A stretch of 64,000 nt of DNA from Pseudevernia furfuracea. Lineage: Eukaryota; Ascomycota; Lecanoromycetes; Lecanorales; Parmeliaceae. The stretch spans positions 682,001 to 746,000 of the forward strand of contig JAIUPT010000013.1 in NCBI GenBank assembly GCA_022315425.1. Direction: 5' to 3'. Positions within the stretch are counted from its first letter, which is position 1. Each line of letters starts with the position of its first letter. The notes under the pieces were generated by a model, which was not told the origin of the DNA, searched no databases, and saw only the letters and a list, made by a program, of their open reading frames with translations. Shown here piece after piece: positions 1 through 11,157 of the stretch. A program made the position numbers and the translations under genes.

Positions 1-2180
1 AATGCTATCGCGGGATCTATCGTCTCGGCAGTCTCTAAGGTAGCATGTAACGAGTAGCAAGATATGTCCGACTCCTGAAAATCAATGGCGATGGGTACAA
101 CTTCGCCCAAACGGTAGGCGGGCCTCGCAAGCAGGATCACCGCGACTCGCTCTCCACTTCTTGTTATCTCAAATCGATTTGCGCTGCGATTCGAGGACGT
201 GGCAACGTTACTTCTGAGTATAGCAATATCAATCGATTCTCTCATAGTACTTGGCTCTTCGCTCATGGTCGTGTGGGATTGCGAGTCAATCTCTGTCGGA
301 GAGAGGAGACCAAGTCCTGACTCCAGGCGAGGTGTGTAAAGAATCTTCTCTACATATGAAAGAAATTCTGTAGGAGAAGAGTTTGAGGTTTTCAGCGGAG
401 AAAGATCTCCAGGAATGACTCCAGCTCTACAAACATTGTCAACGCTCGAGGTGGATGCGATGTTCTGCAAGATCGTATGCGGAGACATCAAGTCATGCCC
501 TAGGATTTCACCGTGGCCTACTCTCGCGTTAGAGAATTGCAAATGCTGACGAAGACTGGATCTTACTATTCACACTGGGCAAAATCCTGAAGGGGATATC
601 CACACGTTGGACTTGGTGTTGCTGTGTGATATTAGACGCTCGCTGAGTGCCCACGATCAAATTGTAGGATATTTTCATAGCTCGTCCCTTGTATGATGGC
701 GGTATGCCCTTGGGCAAAGGATGGCTATAGATATAGCTCTTGCTTTCCCCGGGTCCAAGCCGAAGATCTACGAACAAGATCGATTGAGGGGTTGAAAGAA
801 TGGGAATCGATCTTGCACCTGCGCTGTCGTTTGTCTCTTTGATGCTACTTAATTCGGTCCCACCAAGGAGGCCACCGAGAGAGCCACCGATGTTTCCCCA
901 GCCTATAGATCCAAGTAGTCCACTCTCTCGCTTGGTTGACATATTGCGTACCACACCTCCACCACCCTGGCCACCGACAATGCCTTTCCTCTTGACTTCT
1001 TCGAATGGCCCTTGGTTGACCAGAGACCCATCAAGGGTGAAGGAGCCGGTAATTTGCCCATAGCCCATCATTAAGACTTCTGGCTTCGAGGCCTTGGCTG
1101 GCGCAAGATAAGATGCTTGCCGACTATGAGCTGGCCTGTGAGCCAGACGGCTATTCTCCCGTGGAATATATTCCGAAGCTAGAGTCTCTGTTGAATTGTT
1201 GCTCATCGAATAGAATTCTCCACTGCTCCGCGGTGTGCCATTAATACTTGGAGAGAGGATCCTCGTGGCTGGCTTGATTTGGTCAAATCCATTGCTGGCG
1301 TCTTGAGACCTCGGAGATAGTCCTCTTCTGATAGGATCAAATGACCGTTCAATGGGTGACCCGGGGATCCGCCCTAAGACTTCACTTATGGAGGTGGGCA
1401 CCTGAGGAAATTTGAAGTTCGGATAGGAACTGCGGTCCCTCGTCCCAGTCACCGGAGAAGCGAGACCGACGCCCGCGACCATTTGATGATTTGGGTGAGG
1501 TATGGTTTGGAGACTCGGACGTTGTCCCGCATACGACGTAGAAGCACGGAAGAAAGGAGAAGGCATAGTAAAGGCCCGCTCATTTTCCGGTGCTGGCCGA
1601 GTGATTAGCACGTAGTGAAGTACGTAGAATGAGAAGTACCTGGTGATGGTCCATTGCTCAGTAGTCTATGCCTCCTAGGCATTACATGCAGACTGGCAGC
1701 GCGAGTATGACTACGGCCTGAGCGTCCGGAGTTCAGCAAATGACTATGCGGAGAGCTCTCATCGTTTGCCTCTCCAAGAATAGAGACAATCGAGACAGAT
1801 CTCCTGTGCTTATTGTCCGCCGGAGTTGAGGCTTTAGACATTCCGTCGTGAACATCAACTGGAGGGGTCTTTGGAAAGCCGTTGGCGCTGCTGAGCGACA
1901 ATGCTTGCTTGTGTGTCCTGGCGTTGGACTGAGAAAACCCTGGCAATGAGGGCGACTTTCTGTGCACAGCACTCGAAGGAGCGTTGGCGGAGCGCATCGG
2001 CATAGTCTCCTTCCACCGCTCTCGATGTGAGCCATGACTGGCAGGGTGAGAATTTGGTGATGGTGAGCGGCGGACGGTGCGCACCAGCGCAGTGTTCTTG
2101 AATGTTATCGTGCACTCGATATCCTCGCCGGCGAAGACTGTTGGATTCTTCCATTGCACAGACACACGGATGTCTGACAT
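1..2180 (-). CDS. RGP1: Rgp1-like subunit of the Ric1-Rgp1 Rab6/Ypt6 exchange factor, 3'-truncated by window edge
   Basis: This is the Rgp1 family, which with Ric1 activates Rab6/Ypt6 at the Golgi for endosome-to-Golgi retrieval. I read three exons on the minus strand: 2180-1640, 1592-567 and 517 to beyond base 1. Intron 1 (1639-1593, 47 bp) starts GTACTT, has a GCTAATC branch site and ends CAG. Intron 2 (566-518, 49 bp) starts GTAAGA, has CTAAC and ends TAG. Both junctions keep the frame, and skipping them removes the stops at 1605 and 529. The N-terminus holds the family signature VQWKNPTVFAGEDIECTITF (residues 8-27), a beta-sandwich start. A long Ser/Pro-rich low-complexity stretch follows, then the conserved core near 529-800 (LFVDLRLGPGES, YKGRAMKISYNL, PFRILPSVN) and, after intron 2, GHDLMSP. 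At least 694 codons are present; the stop lies left of the window. The next gene, RRG9, is on the same strand 387 bp upstream. Confidence 0.86.
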
Positions 2181-2567
2181 GGTAATGACCCCGGCCGAGC
2201 GTCACTCCATGTAGTGAAGCTCATGGAGCCAGCGGACGCTGACACCTGTGGTTGAAATGTGGGATGGACTCGCTAACAGTGGCGACAGCAAAGTTTTGCG
2301 TCTACCGTTACTGTGACATTATCTTCGTAGCGGGCTTATGGACAGCGGTAACGTCGTATGTAACACAGACAAGTCCATCTTCACCAGTGGAGTCCATCTC
2401 GAATTGCACAGTAGTAGCTGAACTATTACTGGGTTGTGGTTGGTTGTAAGAATATAATGAATTAGTGTTGACACTTCATAATTTGGCACACTGCTAGCGT
2501 GCGAAGTCTTCAGTCTACAGTATATTGAGTATTTGTAGCTTTATATTCTGAATACTCATATCTAGCC
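2181..2567. other. Intergenic region between RGP1 start and RRG9 stop
   Basis: 387 bp between two minus-strand genes: it must hold the RRG9 3' end and the RGP1 promoter. A short plus-strand ORF (2252-2449) has no recognisable similarity and I regard it as chance. The stretch next to RRG9 (about 2440-2567) is AT-rich, as expected for a 3' end. I see no convincing TATA box or named operator. Confidence 0.5.
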
Positions 2568-3704
2568 TCATAGGATCCTGTCAGCTAATGGCATCGGAGA
2601 ACCAATCTCCTGCCCGTTCGCTGGGATGGTATGGAGATTCGTGGTGGATTGGCCCAGCAGGCCTGATGTTACTTTGGACTTGGACTTGGACTTGATTCCA
2701 GACTTCAGCTGTTCGCTTCGAGCTGGTCTACTCTCTTTGGACTTTCCCACACCCATGTCTCTCCATTTCTTCGGCGGTTTGATCCCCATCTCAACCATCT
2801 GACTCCATATATTCTCTCCGCGTTTCTCCCATCTCTGTCTTCTCCTCGCCTCTTCCTCATCTTTTGGTCGCCACTTGCTCTTCAGAATGCGGCGAATAGC
2901 TTCTGGAGAGACTTTGAACTGATCCGCAAGTATTGGCGTTGTACATTTATCCGGATACTGGGCATGAAGAGCTCGAATGCCCTCCAAAGTGTCTGGCGAA
3001 AGACGCTTCCGCGGCAACCAACCTACAGGACCGAACTTCTCTGATAATGCGCCCTTCTGTGCCTGCCACGGTTTACGCTGATCCTTGTAATTTTGAGTGC
3101 CAGTTCGAAAATCCGCGGATGCCTTCTTAGATCGAGAAGAACCTACTGCTCCCTTGCTCCCCTCAACAGTGCTGAAGGAGTAGTTTGACTTTCTGCTAAG
3201 GCCTGCGAGTTTAGAAAATCCTGGAGTTTCCTCGGGAATTGAGTCTTTCGGCCAGCCAGATATTGCGTTCCCACGCTGTCCCGGACCCTTCACCTTTTCT
3301 TTCAACCAATCCTGGTCGAAGGATGCTTCATTCCTCGACGAAGATAGTGGCTTGAGAGGTTCTTCAAGCTTTATCGAGTCCTGCCTTAAACGCAATGCCA
3401 CTGGTACTGTCGCTGTCTGCGCCGCTCCTCCTAAAATTTCATGTAATCTAATTGGGTCTTTTACCCCTGTCATCGAGCCATTCCTGTCGCGATGGGATGA
3501 CTCTTTCCTCCATCTAGGTTCCTCGACTAGGGAGGGAGAAGCATGAAGACCGGGGACATGCGACGGCTGCAGCGTACTGATTCGACTGGTGCGGGCAGGC
3601 TGAAACAGGTGAGCATTTTGAACGCGCGGGCCAGATGTTCTGGCGGCTTCGACGCCGATGAGGAAGCATCTTAGCGCACTAGTAGCACATGCTGAGCATG
3701 ACAT
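2568..3704 (-). CDS. RRG9: RRG9-like mitochondrial protein (required for respiratory growth protein 9)
   Basis: Single-exon gene of 378 aa if started at the ATG at 3704. The frame stays open upstream to another ATG at 3791, but the extra 29 residues are hydrophobic and unlike the family, whereas the 3704 start gives a short, Arg/Ser-rich, acid-poor N-terminus typical of a mitochondrial presequence. The conserved Rrg9/neugrin-type region lies at about residues 225-315: GWLPRKRLSP, then a helix-turn-helix-like part (LADQFKVSPEAIRRILKSKW), then a basic helix (RRRQRWEKRGENIW) and KPPKKW. In yeast Rrg9 is a mitochondrial protein needed for respiratory growth and mitochondrial DNA maintenance; its exact biochemical role is not settled. 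The middle third is low-complexity and poorly conserved. It is divergently arranged with the WD40 gene, with 377 bp between starts. Confidence 0.82.
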   Translation of the reverse strand: MSCSACATSALRCFLIGVEAARTSGPRVQNAHLFQPARTSRISTLQPSHVPGLHASPSLVEEPRWRKESSHRDRNGSMTGVKDPIRLHEILGGAAQTATVPVALRLRQDSIKLEEPLKPLSSSRNEASFDQDWLKEKVKGPGQRGNAISGWPKDSIPEETPGFSKLAGLSRKSNYSFSTVEGSKGAVGSSRSKKASADFRTGTQNYKDQRKPWQAQKGALSEKFGPVGWLPRKRLSPDTLEGIRALHAQYPDKCTTPILADQFKVSPEAIRRILKSKWRPKDEEEARRRQRWEKRGENIWSQMVEMGIKPPKKWRDMGVGKSKESRPARSEQLKSGIKSKSKSKVTSGLLGQSTTNLHTIPANGQEIGSPMPLADRIL

Positions 3705-4081
3705 GAATGAGATGCAAAGTGTAGAAAGGTATATCAAATCACAATCAAGACTATACAGACGTAGAAGTTTTTCCATAATGAAATCAACCAAGACTACTCA
3801 GGGTAAGTAGGTAGGGCTGAATCGCTCATATACTAACGTGTACAAGAAATCGTATCTGGAAAGGTTCCGCGCGCGGAGGGATCGGAGAATGTAAGGTAAA
3901 CAACAGAGCATACGATTCGATAGGCGGAGCGCCTCCATTCCATGTTCAGTCTCGACAACGTGAAGAGTCTGGAGAAGGCTATTTAGAAGTTCGAGCATGT
4001 CCCCGACTAGCAATCTTCGACTCGATTGCATCTGTCGCTGACCCAGCCCCTGAATCAGGACGCATAAGCTCTTGGACTAGG
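3705..4081. promoter_or_regulatory. Bidirectional promoter region between RRG9 and the WD40 gene
   Basis: 377 bp separate the two divergent start codons, so both promoters and 5' UTRs must lie here. A minus-strand ORF (4031-3798) shows no family similarity and is probably chance. I could not identify specific factor binding sites. Confidence 0.5.
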
Positions 4082-7000
4082 ATGAGCTCAATTGGCCATG
4101 CTGCAAGCTCGGTGCTCACACCGACGAGCAAATTTCATGCTATCCAAATTCCAACCTTCAGTCTTACCAAACAGGCTCGAGAATACAACAGTCTACAACT
4201 AAGTCTCGAAAGCGTTGCCGGTATCACGACAAATTCAGTCAATGCCTTTGATGCGCTGCCTGAACACCATACCTTTGTCTGTTGCGCCGGTTCCGCCGCT
4301 GTGCTTTCTCGAGTCGATGAGCATCTCAACATCACCCAGCAGTTATTCAGGGCCAGACCGAATGCATTACCAATCAATGCAACTCCATCGTTCTACAATC
4401 CAGCAACGCCACCCATTACACCAGGAAGGAGTCGACATGGATCGCCTCTCAAGAAGGGAGGTAGTGGGATAATATACAATGGCTTGCTGGACCATTCTCC
4501 GGACTCACCGAGTCAGGCTAGGGCCAACAACCGGAGCAGAGAAACATCATGCGTGTCACTAAGCCGCGGAGGTAACCTCATGGCTGTTGGAGAGGTAAAT
4601 TGGCCAGCCCCTAGATTTGCTATCTTCAATTAATGGCTACAGACGGGGTATAATCCAAGAGTGCTTATATTCTCTACGGCGTCTGATAGTCCATCGGATA
4701 TCCCGTTGTCTATCCTTAGCGACCACAGCTTCGGGATCTCCTCCGTTGCGTTTTCTGCAGACTCCCGTTGGCTTTGTACCCTTGGAAATCATTACGATGG
4801 TTTCATACTTATATATTCCATCAATCCGAAGACCGGATTGGCTAAGCTACATTCAAGTAACAAGTGCAGTAACGTGCATCGTGTCACATGGATGGGTCAC
4901 AACGTAGTCAGTATTGGAATTCGCCATGCCAAGGTCTGGCGAACTCATCTGCCTTCGAAGGCAAGACTCGAATCAGACAACAATGGCATAGGACCGCCTG
5001 GGAGTCCAACGCCAAAGGCTTTTGCAGGGCGGAATTGCCTACTTGGACCTCTAATGGATGCAACATTTACCTGCATCGCCGCAATCTCTGACTGTAGGGC
5101 TATCCTTTGTACCGCGCAGGGCGATATTTGCCTTTTGGACGATAGCCACCGGACGCAGCGACTTGAGAGAGTTGCTCACGTCGATTTTGGCGTCCTCTGC
5201 GTTGTTTTCGACCATACGTACGGGCTTGTTTGGATTGGAGGCAGACAAGGCTTTTTGAGGTCCATGCACCTAGATACCGTGATCAAGCCCACGATACCAA
5301 CAAGTCCACCTGTAACAATTTCGCCTTTCTCTCCAAGCGGTGCAGAAATAGCCCCTGATACTATGGCTATCGGGCTCGTACGCGGTCGGGTCATTACCAT
5401 TGACTCCCAGCGAATTATTGAGATTCAGGGAGTAGCAGACACCGAAAGAGCTTATGAGATTAGTTCCGATTCCAAAAGACTGCTTGCCCATGAAAGTGCT
5501 GTACTTGGGGTGTCCAGCCTGCTGCCCAAATCCAGGGATGGCCCTGATTTCCTTACATTTTCCGCAAGAGGTACTGTATTGTTCTGGTCGCTCGACAGTA
5601 CATGCACGGGCAGTATGAAGATTCCTTTGGACCAGCCAATCTATTCAGAAGATGGCGACACCAATGATCTGAAGATAGTAGTTCCTTTAGAGTCTGATGA
5701 GTATCTGCTTTCTGGCGATAAAATGGGTGTTTTGCGGTAAGTTCTGACGCCACATACACATTTACAGTAACATATGAGAGACACTCGTTGACCAACTTTC
5801 CCTAGACTCATTGATCGGTCTGCTGACAAGGAGGCGGCTTTTCAGGCGCATAGTGGAGAAATTACTGGCATAGCTGTTGCCAACATAGATGGGTTGACTA
5901 TCGTTGCGACTTGTGGAAGAGATAGGACCTTGCAGCTTTTTCGGAAGCACGGATTTTACCTGGACCTTCTTCAAACCTTGAATGATCATGCGGCCGCCGT
6001 AGGCGACGTCCAATTTTTAGACAGGGCCACTCTCCTATCAATATCATCAGACAGGACAATGATCGTGCGGAAAATAGCACACGCGGAAGGGCAGTCCATA
6101 GCCTTTTTACCTATCAGGGTCATCACGCTCAAGGCCAGCCCTGTGTCTCTCTCAGCGGTACCTGGCGAGCCAAACGTAGTATTGGTTTCCACAATGGACC
6201 GGCAGATTCTCAGATACAATGTGTCTTCTGGCCGTCTTTTGCACAACTTCAGGGCTTCAGACCCTACAAGCGGGGACAGCGTGATAATGACCTCGCTAGG
6301 GGTACACGAGCTCCACGACTTGACAACAGCATCGCGCCTACTTTTGGGCGTATCTTCCACCGACAAGTCCATCAGGATTCACGAATACGACTCCGGAGCA
6401 TTGTTGACTAGAGAGTACGGACAAAATGCGATCTCTGCTATCAAGCTCCTCCGAAGTTCCGTGGAAGGCGAGTCTCCCCGCAATCACCTAATTAGCTGTG
6501 GCCTTGATGGTACAGTGATGATATGGGGTTTGTCCTGTAACCCGTCAAAATCAAGTGAATCCTACGATACTCCCAATGGCGAAGAGTCAACTTCAAGAAA
6601 AATACCGCCGTCCGCCCAACCTCTGAGACGGGTTCTGTCGAAAGGAGAACTCTCAGACTTCCAGAAGTCTTTGGCGAGCGAGGGCGACACAGTGACTCCG
6701 ATACGAGGGTCTTCTCCATCGCGCGTCCGACGCAAGACCTCCCGGTATAGTATGGCTGCTGCGCCCAAGGTTTCCGCTCCGGGATTTCAATATCCTGTAG
6801 GCGCTTCGCTGTCTCCTCCAAACGGAATACCTCGGCGCCAGCCCTCCCAAGGCCACTCACCGACCCCGTCGAGTCCGAAGAATACATTGAAACCTAGATC
6901 TAAACGTCCTTCTTTGGACAATCGACGATGGAGCAAGAGCGCGGCGAACCTCAACGATCTTAATGAGTCAGGGGAGCAACTTTGCATATCTTTGCGTACC

Positions 7001-7315
7001 TTTCGAAATAGGATCATATCGTCATCAGTGGCCAAGATCGAGCATGGCACGCTTCAAGAGCTGGCCAAAGAGCTCAATCTCACCATTCGAGCTCTACACG
7101 ACAGTTCAAATAGCAAGTATGTAGGCGGCGAGGCTGTTGGGGGCGACATCCTAGATGTTTATCTGGCTAAAATGCTCGACGAAAGATTGGCTATGAGAGC
7201 AAAATCTAAAAAGATTAAATTCGTTGATGACCCGCAGACTCGAGCGAAGGGCCTTGAAGAACTTGTCAACGCGAATGCTGGTGAGCAGGAGGGAGCCTTG
7301 GAATTGGAACAATGA
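4082..7315 (+). CDS. WD40-repeat protein of the MABP1/WDR62 (MAPK-binding protein 1) family
   Basis: Three exons, 4082-4594, 4643-5736 and 5806-7315, give 1,038 codons plus stop (3,117 nt, exactly divisible by 3). Intron 1 (48 bp) starts GTAAAT and ends CAG; intron 2 (69 bp) starts GTAAGT and ends TAG. The joined frame reads through, for example VGE then TGYNPRVLIF. The N-terminus LSLESVAGITTNSVNAF and the following repeats (AFSADSRWLCTLG, HNVVSIGIRHAKVWR) match the order seen in MABP1/WDR62, a scaffold with two WD40 propellers. Further repeats include VATCGRDRTLQLF and LISCGLDGTVMIWG. After about residue 820 comes a long Ser/Pro/Arg-rich linker, then a C-terminal predicted helix (TFRNRIISSSVAKIEHGTLQ) like the oligomerising tail of the family. 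In animals these proteins bind JNK and act at centrosomes or spindles; the fungal role is not known to me. It is the last intact gene before the desert. Confidence 0.86.
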
Positions 7316-7765
7316 AACATTGTTGGCCATTTGTGCTCTTGCCCCTGTCTGGACATATTAGTACCTGTTGATGGGTCTTGTTCGGTGGTTTCTTTATGGG
7401 CGATGTACAATCATCTGGATGATACTCCTGTACGAATAGATGCAAGGCAGAGTCATGATGCTGAATGTCATAGAAAGTCATACACGCAGTGACCAATGAA
7501 CGTATATTTTCGTCTTCGACCCGTTCATGATCATAAATGGCTTTAGGAAGTGTAAGGGGGTAGGTCCGCTGACGCTTAGCTGACGGACTTAGGTTATCAA
7601 AAGACGTGAAATCGTGATAAAGTTCAATAGTGTATGTTGATAGTAGAACTAATTTCTGAAGAATAGAACTTCAAAACTCCGAGGCATGTCAGATAGTAAC
7701 ACATTATCAAGCCCGTCAAGAAGGCGAGGTTTCAGACTCTAAAAGAAAGTCTTATTAAACAAGTA
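7316..7765. other. 3' flank of the WD40 gene, normal composition
   Basis: About 450 bp of unremarkable sequence with the WD40 gene 3' UTR. An inverted motif (TTAGCTGACGGACTTAGG near 7576-7593) could form a weak hairpin. AT content rises gradually from 7600; the sharp compositional change begins with the transposon at 7766. Confidence 0.5.
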
Positions 7766-8492
7766 CTCCTTTTTGCAAAACCCTTGGCGGGAGATTTCCC
7801 GACCTTGGTAGTTTTTTTTTTTTTGCGTCGGGGAGCGAAATATAGAAATCCTCTTATAGAGCGACAACCAGAACTGTTATAAACGTCTACTAAGTTGTAA
7901 TTGAAAGAGTATATTTGATACTCTTAGATAACAACTTTTTATACGTTACACAGTATTATTATTAATTGTACGTGACGAGACTCAAATTTATCAAATTTTC
8001 AAATTTTTCGAAATAGAGCTAAAAAAAGTAAACAAAAATCTAACAGATTTAACGAATTTGAACTTTGAGCATATATATAAGAATAATCATTTCTGTTGAA
8101 AACTTATAGTTATTTACGTTGAAATTCTTATATTCGATTCTTTATTTGATACTACTTATATATAAGCGTAGCGTTATTACACGTTATATAATAAAAAACT
8201 TATAATTTTTACGTAAATATTGCGTAAAATCTTAAAAAAGTAAATAAAAAATCTCGAATTTAAGCATTATACACAACGTGTAATAACATTACGAAATATC
8301 TATAAGTAATATCAAATTGAGAATCAAGTACGAGAATTTTTACGCAAGTAATTATAGATACTTAACAGATATAATTATTTCTCTATATATATCTAAAGTT
8401 TACGATTTTACGACTTGTTTATCCTCGATCAAAAAAAAATCCTTTATCGAGATCGTCTAGAAATCTCCCGTTAAGGATTTTATAAAAAGAAG
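7766..8492. mobile_element. TA-flanked terminal-inverted-repeat element (mariner-type MITE)
   Basis: The ends are inverted repeats of at least 40 bp. The left starts CTCCTTTTTGCAAAACCCTT; the right end, read in reverse complement, is the same with CTTCTTTTTATAAAATCCTT, and every difference is a C/T or G/A transition. The similarity continues inward through CGGGAGATTTC and a T-tract. A TA dinucleotide flanks both ends (7764-7765 and 8493-8494), the target duplication of Tc1/mariner elements. The 727-bp interior has no open frame, so this is a non-autonomous relic. The left end kept its GC-rich sequence while the right end is AT-converted. Confidence 0.72.
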
Positions 8493-8940
8493 TATAAATT
8501 CACGAATTAAATTCGTGAATCGTGTGTCGAGAGTTGATTTCGAGATCGCGCACCTCGAGAAGATTAGTTTCGAGACCTCTCAAATAAAATTTGTTAATAA
8601 CTATAAGACTAATTCTATAAATTTTTGATTTTCTAAATAACGTAAATAAGTCTTAATAATTAAAAAATATAATTTTAAAAAAGTAATAAAAAAGTAAAAA
8701 TTTAAAAGTTATTTAAACTATAAGACTTATATATATATATTTGTAATAAGATACGCGAGAGATTTAACGAGTTAATAAAGCGAGTCTAATTAAAAAGCGT
8801 AAATCTATCGAAATTTATATTAACTATATTTATAAATTTAAAAAGTTTCTATTAAATTTAAAATTGTTAACTCTGCGAATCTAACGAAAATTATGCTTTT
8901 CGTATAGTTAGCAACTTATATAAAATTTCAGCACGATTTT
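8493..8940. other. AT-rich RIPed sequence, unrecognised, with half of a palindrome
   Basis: No coding frame or known element is visible. The motif GCGAATCTAACGAAAAT (8876-8892) is the left arm of an inverted repeat whose right arm lies at 42600-42616. Gypsy-A is inserted in the loop between them. The last five bases, ATTTT (8936-8940), are the Gypsy-A target duplication. Confidence 0.55.
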
Positions 8941-9125
8941 TGTTACGACTATGTCTTTCTTTCGCGAAAGTCTTTCGCAGAGAGCTTCTGCTCTAAAGAG
9001 ACTAAAGAAATTAGATCAAGCTAATATTAACGTCTTTAAGATATTTCTACTTAAGTAGTCGTCTCATAGATAAAACAAGATAATCTTTTATTACTTTAAG
9101 TTCTTCGTATAGATGCATCGCATTA
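8941..9125 (+). repeat. 5' LTR of Gypsy-A
   Basis: 185 bp, paired with 42415-42599. Preceded by ATTTT, which is repeated after the 3' LTR. An internal inverted motif (TTTCGCGAAAGTCTTTCGC) is kept in both LTRs. Confidence 0.85.
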
Positions 9126-11157
9126 ATTGATAACAATATTATTATAGCTTATTAAGAGTGTCGTCTTTATTAATAGACTCTTTAAGCTATTATTAATTAG
9201 CTCATTAATTATTAATTGCTTCGTTGTTTTCTTTGCTCTTCGATAGTTATCGTGATTATCTCTACTTTATAACTTAATAATAATCTTATCAAAATAGCTT
9301 TTTAACTTTACGTCTTTATTAACGTCACAAATAGAGCTTATCTATACGAGATATCTCACGAGACTAATTTTATTATTAATTATATTTGTTATTATTATTC
9401 TCCTTTTGAGCTATTAGTTTCTATTATAATATAACAATTCAAGCGTTTAACGTCTGAGTTATCTATCTTTTTAGTCAATTAGATCATCGATATCACGATC
9501 TTTCGTTATTTCTTTAAGATATTCGTCGATCGTATCTACGAGTATCGTAGATTATCTTAATTAATTGATTATTATCGATAACACGATTCGTCGTCGACTA
9601 AGATTAGTCTTACGATTATAAGATCTTCTATAAAAGACTTCTCTGCTTATTTTAATTCACGTGATTTCTTAATCGTTAGAACTAATTCAACGGGTGTCTT
9701 CTTAGATCGATCTAATACTGTTATCATCGAGACGACTATTAAAGTCTTTTATAGAAGAATTACGTCTATCTCTACGTTTATAGAAGAAGTCTTTAAAGAT
9801 TTTATAATAATAGACGTAGTCGTTTTCACGCAGACTCAGATAAATCAAATGATCTTTATTATAATTAATATTATACGTATAATTAATATAAATTAATCGT
9901 AGTTAAATATAGTTTCTTAGAATAAAGAAAGACGATCTTTATATTTTATCTTTCGAGCTCGTAATATAAATTACTTTAATTTTAATTCGAATATATCTAT
10001 TATAGAAGTTAAGAACAATTATACTATCTATTATAATATCTTCAGCTTCACGAATCGCTTAAGAATTAAATGTAATACGATAAATATAATCTTGTTAAGA
10101 TAGAATCTAAATACTTATCTATTAGATATCGTTAACGTTTAATATATTAATAAACTATCTCACGTTATTCGAGTAGATTTAAAAAACGATTAAAACAATA
10201 TCAAAGAATAATATAATACTCTAAAGATTCGATTTCGTGATTCGCCTAAAAAGTCGTTGTTTATCGTTAAGATTATTCGATATATCATTAAGAATATACG
10301 TGTTCGAAAGAATTTCGTAGACTACGTTAATAGTATTCTTATATATAACAAGAATACGAGTCTAGTCTTAACGAAAACTAAATAAGTCTTATTAATATAC
10401 GAATATATAAACGTCGAGCTTCGTCGTGATCTGTCTAGATCATCAAAAACATCGATTATATCAAGTTTTATTAACGAATTGCGTCTTTAAAAAGATATCT
10501 AATATAACATTTATAACAAATATAACTCGAAGTTTTTCATAGATAAGAAACAAGATTAGTATAACAATTTTTAATATAACAATTCTCGTCCCTTTTATTT
10601 CTCGAACTTATATCGCTCGTACGATAATAAGTATAAAAGTTATAATAGATCGTTAATGTCTTATAATAACTTTAATTCTTATAAAAATAAATCTTATATA
10701 TCGAGCGCTTAAAACAATATGAGTAATAATTAATAACAGTCATAGAATATATAGATTTAATAACGTTAGCTTTTTAAGAAACGTTAACAATTTTAAATTA
10801 TCAACGAAAACGCAAATTAATTATCTGAGACTCTATTATAACAGAATTAATATCAAGAATTAAATGTCGAAGACTATAATCGTAACCTCTTTTGACTTAC
10901 TAGACTTTACGAAATAAGAGTCTATTATGCTAACGAGAAAAATTAGTCGTTTTAAGACGATCAAGATTAGTATTAACAATATAAGAACGTCTTTTATTAA
11001 GACGAGTATATCTTAAAGCAACAAGTCGTCGTCGAATTATAAGACTCTTTAGACGAGTCTGAGAAAGACTATAAGAGGAACGAATTCGTCGAAACTCATT
11101 TCTGTCTGAATATTATTAAGATGAACTTCACGATAATCTATTAAGTTTATTAATAGT
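9126..11157 (+). pseudogene. Gypsy-A leader and Gag remnant
   Basis: AT-rich with no long open frame. From about 10570 the plus-strand reading is Asn/Tyr/Ser-rich, as in fungal Gypsy Gag linkers, with in-frame stops where Gln and Trp codons stood. At its right end the frame holds a zinc finger whose two first cysteines now read as tyrosine (TGT to TAT), followed after the insertion by FISNNQLYKHL, allowing Q for a TAA. The finger is split by the insertion at 11158. Confidence 0.6.

Noticed and set aside
2252..2449. Small gene upstream of RGP1
   Set aside because: 65 codons, no family similarity, in the expected promoter of RGP1.
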